The notes beneath the pieces were generated by a model. The model had not been told where the DNA came from and searched no databases. It worked only from the letters and a program-made list of their open reading frames with translations. Source: Chryseobacterium indologenes (GTDB taxonomy: Bacteria > Bacteroidota > Bacteroidia > Flavobacteriales > Weeksellaceae). From it: DNA of 64,000 bases. Positions 60,601 to 64,000 of this stretch are shown here, piece after piece (within the stretch, counting starts at the first letter, position 1; the number at the start of each line of letters is the position of its first letter). The translations under genes were made by a program, and so were the position numbers. The stretch covers positions 1,612,001 through 1,676,000 of the forward strand of contig NZ_CP018786.1 in NCBI RefSeq assembly GCF_002025665.1. Reading direction: 5' to 3'.

Positions 60601-60837
60601 AGTTTTTATATTTTGGTGGTTAATTTTCAGTGAACTTTTTAACTGTAATAGTTCACTATTTTGTGAGATTAAAAGTAATAAAAATTAAAATACATGCAAG
60701 AGTTTTTTTGAAAAAAATAAATAATTCTGTTGTTTTATTGATTTTATGATATTGAAAAGGCAGAAAAATGATAATTTTTATAGAGATGTTCAGGGAAAAT
60801 AGAAAATTATTAAAATAATATTTTTTTGATTCTTGCA

Positions 60838-61013
60838 GTCTGAATTCCTACGGAATAGACAAGTTGGATGGATAATTTATCACTAGAATACGGATGTTTT
60901 TAGTACGTATCTTTTCTTTACTCGCTTTGTCATTCTGTAGGAATCTGAACTCCTATTTTATCTTCATTCATTATCACAAGCTTTCTGTGTCTGGATTCCT
61001 GCGGAATGACAAA
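60838..61013. repeat. Cluster of three REP-like ATTCC/GGAAT palindromes
   Basis: GTCTGAATTCCTACGGAAT (60838), an inverted copy ending GGAATCTGAAC (60926-60950), and GTCTGGATTCCTGCGGAAT (60989). The right-hand copies carry the AATGACA tail also seen at 24260. Confidence 0.6.
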
Positions 61014-61057
61014 CGTTGTGGATAGTCTAAGCGAATAAAATAACATTATCATATAAT

Positions 61058-61088
61058 AAACCCGGTTTCAACTATTGAAACCGGGTTT
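61058..61088 (-). terminator. Terminator after lipB
   Basis: AAACCCGGTTTCAA and TTGAAACCGGGTTT form a perfect 14-bp stem with a CTA loop; the symmetry extends further through TAATA / TATTA. Confidence 0.85.
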
Positions 61089-61110
61089 ATTATATTGTAA
61101 GTAAACTTGA

Positions 61111-61839
61111 CTATTTGTAAATCAGTTCTGCCTGAAATACCTCTGCAAAATGTTTTCTGATCTTAGCCTTGAGTTCCTCCATTTCTTCAGGAGTTAATTC
61201 TCTTTCAAGTTCTCTTTTTAAAGAAGTAACCTGCTTGTCTTTGATTCCACACGGAATGATGTATTCAAAATAACGCATATCCGTATTTACATTCAGTGCA
61301 AAACCGTGCAGGGTAACCCAACGGGAAGCTTTCACTCCCATAGCACACATCTTTCTTGCATAGGGTTTTCCTACATCCAGCCATACTCCTGTTTCTCCAG
61401 GTGAGCGTTCTCCTTTAATCCCATATTCGGCAATGGTTCTGATGATTACTTCTTCCAGATTCCTCATATATAAATGAATATCAGTGAAAAAGTTTTCAAG
61501 ATCCAGAATAGGGTAGCCTACAACCTGTCCGTACCCATGATACGTAATATCTCCGCCACGGTTTACTTTTACGAAAGTAGCATCAATTTCTTTCAGCTTA
61601 TCAATACCGGCCAACATATTTTCTTCGTGCCCGCTTTTTCCCAAAGTATACACGTGAGGGTGCTCTACAAAAAGAAGGTGATTGGGCGTAGTACTATGCT
61701 CCTCTGCAGGAAGATCCCTGTTTTTTATTTTGGTGTCAATGATATTTTTCATCAGCTGTTCCTGATAATCCCAGGCTGGCTGATATTCTTTGACTCCTAA
61801 ATCTTCAAATTCTACTGCTTTATTTAGATTTGTATTCAT
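61111..61839 (-). CDS. lipB: Octanoyl-(acyl-carrier-protein):protein N-octanoyltransferase
   Basis: A 242-residue LipB. The motifs are RGGDITYHGYGQVVGYPILDL, RKMCAMGVKASRWVTLHGFALNVNTDM with the catalytic Lys (K170), and YIIPCGIKDKQVTSL with the catalytic Cys (C197). It transfers octanoate from ACP to lipoyl domains in lipoate synthesis. The gene follows trpA by 31 bp on the same strand and may be transcribed with it. A short N-terminal extension before the usual LGVKEYQPAW start is present. Confidence 0.95.
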   Translation of the reverse strand: MNTNLNKAVEFEDLGVKEYQPAWDYQEQLMKNIIDTKIKNRDLPAEEHSTTPNHLLFVEHPHVYTLGKSGHEENMLAGIDKLKEIDATFVKVNRGGDITYHGYGQVVGYPILDLENFFTDIHLYMRNLEEVIIRTIAEYGIKGERSPGETGVWLDVGKPYARKMCAMGVKASRWVTLHGFALNVNTDMRYFEYIIPCGIKDKQVTSLKRELERELTPEEMEELKAKIRKHFAEVFQAELIYK

Positions 61840-61870
61840 TTCAATTTTTGATATACAAATTTAGTGATTT

Positions 61871-62605
61871 TTACCCTTTTATGGAATGGATAAAATCTAT
61901 AGCACTTTTCTTCCAGTCTCTATCCTGAAGCAGGATATTTACAAAGGCTGTTCCGATAATACCACCGTCTGCTTTTTCTGTAACATTTTCAAAATCTTCT
62001 TTCGATTTGATCCCAAACCCAATCATCACCGGATTTTTGAGTGGAAGAGAAGCTACCCTGGAAAGGTAGTCCTCATTTTTTACAACGGCATTTTCATTAC
62101 CTGTTGTAGAAGAAGAGCTTACTGCATACAGAAAACCTGAACTTAAAGAATCCAGATAAATCATCCTTTCATCGGACGTTTCCGGAGTTATCAGAAAAGT
62201 GAAATTAAGATTATACCGCTTTAAAATATGTTGATAATTTTTCTCAAACTCAATAGGAGGAAGGTCTGGAAGGATCAATCCTGAAACACCACTTTCCGAA
62301 CATGCTGCACAGAATTTCTCAAATCCGAAACTTAAAACAGGATTGATGTATCCCATCAGAATAATCGGAATTTTGATTTCATCTTTGATGGCTTTCAGTT
62401 GAGATAAAAGCTTTTCGATAGTCATTCCGTTTTGTAAAGCAAGCTCGTGCGCTTTCTGGATCACGGGTCCGTCTGCCACAGGATCAGAATAAGGCATTCC
62501 GATTTCGATCATATCTGCTCCGGAATCCTGAATCAGTTTTATAATATCAGCGGTATCTTCCAGATGAGGAATTCCTGCTGTGAAGTATATATTTAGTTTT
62601 TTCAT
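61871..62605 (-). CDS. trpA: Tryptophan synthase alpha subunit
   Basis: A 244-residue TIM-barrel enzyme. The catalytic residues are E34 (MIEIGMPYSDP) and D45 (ADGPVIQ), matching Glu49 and Asp60 of the Escherichia coli enzyme. Later marks are LPDLPPIEFE, FLITPETSDERM and VMIGFGIKSKEDF. It splits indole-glycerol phosphate to indole, which goes to TrpB. It is shorter than the usual 260-270 residues mainly at the N-terminus, as in other Flavobacteriia. Confidence 0.95.
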   Translation of the reverse strand: MKKLNIYFTAGIPHLEDTADIIKLIQDSGADMIEIGMPYSDPVADGPVIQKAHELALQNGMTIEKLLSQLKAIKDEIKIPIILMGYINPVLSFGFEKFCAACSESGVSGLILPDLPPIEFEKNYQHILKRYNLNFTFLITPETSDERMIYLDSLSSGFLYAVSSSSTTGNENAVVKNEDYLSRVASLPLKNPVMIGFGIKSKEDFENVTEKADGGIIGTAFVNILLQDRDWKKSAIDFIHSIKG

Positions 62606-62618
62606 TTTTTATTGTATT

Positions 62619-62697
62619 AAAGTATAATGTATAAAGTATAATGTATTGAAAGTTAGGATAGGAAATACATTGTACATTTTACATCCGACATTTTACA
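62619..62697. repeat. Short direct repeats in the trpB-trpA spacer
   Basis: AAAGTATAATGTAT occurs twice in tandem (62619-62632, 62633-62646). ACATTTTACA occurs twice (62674-62683, 62688-62697), the second overlapping the trpB stop codon. They fill an 87-bp gap in an otherwise tight operon. Confidence 0.6.
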
Positions 62698-63871
62698 GAT
62701 TTTTCAAATACGTTTCCATATCCTTATCTCCACGGCCGCTCAGACAAATAACGACAACATCATTTTCATTAAATTTTTTCTTGTCCAGAACAGCCAGCGC
62801 ATGAGAACTTTCCAGTGCCGGAATAATTCCTTCCAGTCGGGTCAGCTCAAAAGCACATTGTAAGGCTTCATCATCATTAATACTAAAGAATTCGGCTCTT
62901 TTCTCTTTAAATAAATGCGCGTGAAAAGGTCCGATTCCAGGGTAATCCAGTCCTGCGGAAATAGAGTGGGGCTCTATCACCTGTCCGTCTTCCGTCTGCA
63001 TCACAAGGCTTTTGCTTCCATGAAGAACTCCAAGCGTTCCTAAAAAGGTAGTCGCTGCAGATTTCCCTGAATTGACTCCCAATCCTCCGGCTTCAGCAGC
63101 AATGATTTTCACTTCTTTTTCCTCTACAAAATGATAAAAAGTTCCCGCAGCATTACTTCCTCCACCTACACAGGCAATCACATAATCTGGGTTTTCTCTT
63201 CCGATTTTCTCTTGAAGCTGTTCTTTAATTTCTTTTGAAATAATACTTTGAAATCTTGCCACCAGATCCGGAAAAGGATGAGGTCCCACAACGCTTCCAA
63301 TCACATAATGAGTGGTCACAGGATTGTTGATCCAGTCTCGTAATGCTTCATTCACCGCATCTTTCAGCGTTTTTGAACCTGAAGTAGCTGCTACAACTTC
63401 GGCACCCAGCATTTTCATTCTTGCAACGTTTGGGGCCTGTCTCTGAATATCAATTTCTCCCATATAGACGATACACTCCAGCCCCAGTAAAGCACATGCT
63501 GTAGCGGTAGCAACACCATGTTGTCCTGCTCCGGTTTCAGCAATAATCCTTGTTTTTCCAAGACGTTTTGCCAGTAAAACCTGTCCCAGAGCATTATTGA
63601 TCTTGTGAGCTCCGGTATGGTTGAGATCTTCCCGCTTCAAATAGATCTGTGTCTGGTATTTTTGACTTAAGTTTTTAGCAAAATAGAGTGGAGTAGCTCT
63701 TCCTACATAATTTTTCAGCAAATCCTGATATTCAGCCTGAAAATCTTCAGATTCTATGATTTCAAGATAGTTTTTTTGCAGTTCTTCTACATTAGGATAG
63801 AGCATTTCGGGGATGAAAGCACCTCCAAACTCTCCATAATATCCGTTTTCATCGGGGTTTTTATAATTCAT
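62693..63871 (-). CDS. trpB: Tryptophan synthase beta subunit
   Basis: A 392-residue PLP enzyme with the TrpB1 pattern. The PLP lysine is K90 in [15 protein letters not shown]. Other marks are [16 protein letters not shown] at the start, [31 protein letters not shown], the phosphate loop [15 protein letters not shown] and SRLxxxxxA-like [13 protein letters not shown] near the end. It joins indole and serine to tryptophan. The clipped upstream gene ends 4 bp before its ATG. Confidence 0.97.
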   Translation of the reverse strand: MNYKNPDENGYYGEFGGAFIPEMLYPNVEELQKNYLEIIESEDFQAEYQDLLKNYVGRATPLYFAKNLSQKYQTQIYLKREDLNHTGAHKINNALGQVLLAKRLGKTRIIAETGAGQHGVATATACALLGLECIVYMGEIDIQRQAPNVARMKMLGAEVVAATSGSKTLKDAVNEALRDWINNPVTTHYVIGSVVGPHPFPDLVARFQSIISKEIKEQLQEKIGRENPDYVIACVGGGSNAAGTFYHFVEEKEVKIIAAEAGGLGVNSGKSAATTFLGTLGVLHGSKSLVMQTEDGQVIEPHSISAGLDYPGIGPFHAHLFKEKRAEFFSINDDEALQCAFELTRLEGIIPALESSHALAVLDKKKFNENDVVVICLSGRGDKDMETYLKNL

Positions 63872-63875
63872 TTTT

Positions 63876-64000
63876 TTATTCTTTAATAGTTAAATAAGCA
63901 TTGTTTTGTGCACTCAGCTGGTTCAGTAGTTTTTTTCTTTCCTGTGAAGTATGAAAAATCAAAATATCATCATCTTCAGAATTTACCCACTCCGAACCGA
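63876..64000 (-). CDS. 3' end of an unidentified upstream gene in the trp operon
   Basis: The last 41 sense codons and the stop are visible, and the frame runs off the window edge. The visible end reads [20 protein letters not shown] and finishes [10 protein letters not shown]. It does not look like the usual C-terminus of TrpF or TrpC, so I leave it unnamed. The 4-bp gap to trpB suggests co-transcription with the trp genes. Confidence 0.6.
   Translation of the reverse strand, partial: GSEWVNSEDDDILIFHTSQERKKLLNQLSAQNNAYLTIKE

Larger units (their letters stand above)
60601..61110. other. 510-bp spacer with repeats upstream of protein-glutaminase and downstream of lipB
   Basis: No ORF is credible. 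Near the glutaminase start an 8-bp inverted repeat AGTGAACT / AGTTCACT (60629-60657) lies in the leader or promoter. Three REP-like ATTCC/GGAAT palindromes occur at 60838-60863, 60926-60950 (inverted) and 60989-61013. The lipB terminator closes the region. Confidence 0.6.

Noticed and set aside
60838..61013. CRISPR array
   Set aside because: Three short palindromes of mixed orientation and uneven spacing; no uniform repeats or spacers and no cas genes.
63876..64000. trpF assignment for the clipped gene before trpB
   Set aside because: The visible C-terminus does not show the usual TrpF ending, so position alone is not enough to name it.

Overview
The window reads as a chromosomal segment from a Chryseobacterium-like bacterium (Weeksellaceae, Flavobacteriales, Bacteroidota). 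The reasons are a protein-glutaminase of the Chryseobacterium proteolyticum type, four cargo proteins with type IX secretion (T9SS) C-terminal sorting domains, the gliding proteins GldF and GldG, many signal peptides ending in AQ, promoters with the Bacteroidota -7 box TAnnTTTG, and low GC. I see no tRNA, rRNA, CRISPR array, prophage or insertion sequence. It is core chromosome with several specialised accessory loci.

Layout. 1-11 kb: the end of an AraC-type regulator, an SRPBCC protein, ribosomal protein L19, a large T9SS metallophosphatase, a YwqK/MORN-repeat protein, and the two 3-oxoacid CoA-transferase subunits separated by an opposite-strand ABC exporter. 11-18 kb: a GH20 hexosaminidase, then a Crp/Fnr regulator and a sulfur detoxification block (TauE/SafE exporter, CstB-like persulfide dioxygenase-sulfurtransferase, two half-length YeeE/YedE thiosulfate-type transporters). 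The two promoters of that block share almost the same 22-bp operator at the same distance from the -7 box. 18-22 kb: a YiaVW-like HlyD/DUF3302 pair with a TolC-type lipoprotein and its own Crp/Fnr regulator. 22-27 kb: glycosylasparaginase, a lipoprotein, CutC and a beta-mannosidase. 27-41 kb: AEC transporter, PriA, PBP4-type peptidase, T9SS M1 aminopeptidase, JmjC-like cupin, Kbl, HemJ, GldFG. 41-44 kb: small unknown genes, an Rrf2 regulator, a second TauE/SafE exporter and an ABM monooxygenase.

44-55 kb is a heme-uptake island. A seven-gene run contains a TonB receptor, an HmuY-like lipoprotein, HmuT, HmuU, HmuV, a SAM methyltransferase and HemS. ChaN follows from a probable separate unit. 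Two T9SS-exported proteins, one of them a second HmuY-like protein, lie upstream on the other strand. A 55-bp palindromic element occurs in two near-identical copies (52 of 55 bases) in the control regions and ties these units together. 55-64 kb: a secreted peptide deformylase-like protein lacking the usual metal-binding Cys, a nitroreductase-OhrR-Ohr operon with an OhrR-like operator, an SDR, the protein-glutaminase, lipB, and the end of the trp operon (trpB, trpA and a clipped upstream gene).

Several families of short palindromic repeats sit between genes, including a composite two-hairpin unit found twice plus one solitary half. The parts most worth following up are the sulfur-regulon promoter pair, the heme regulon with its extra secreted members and embedded methyltransferase, and the aberrant secreted deformylase.
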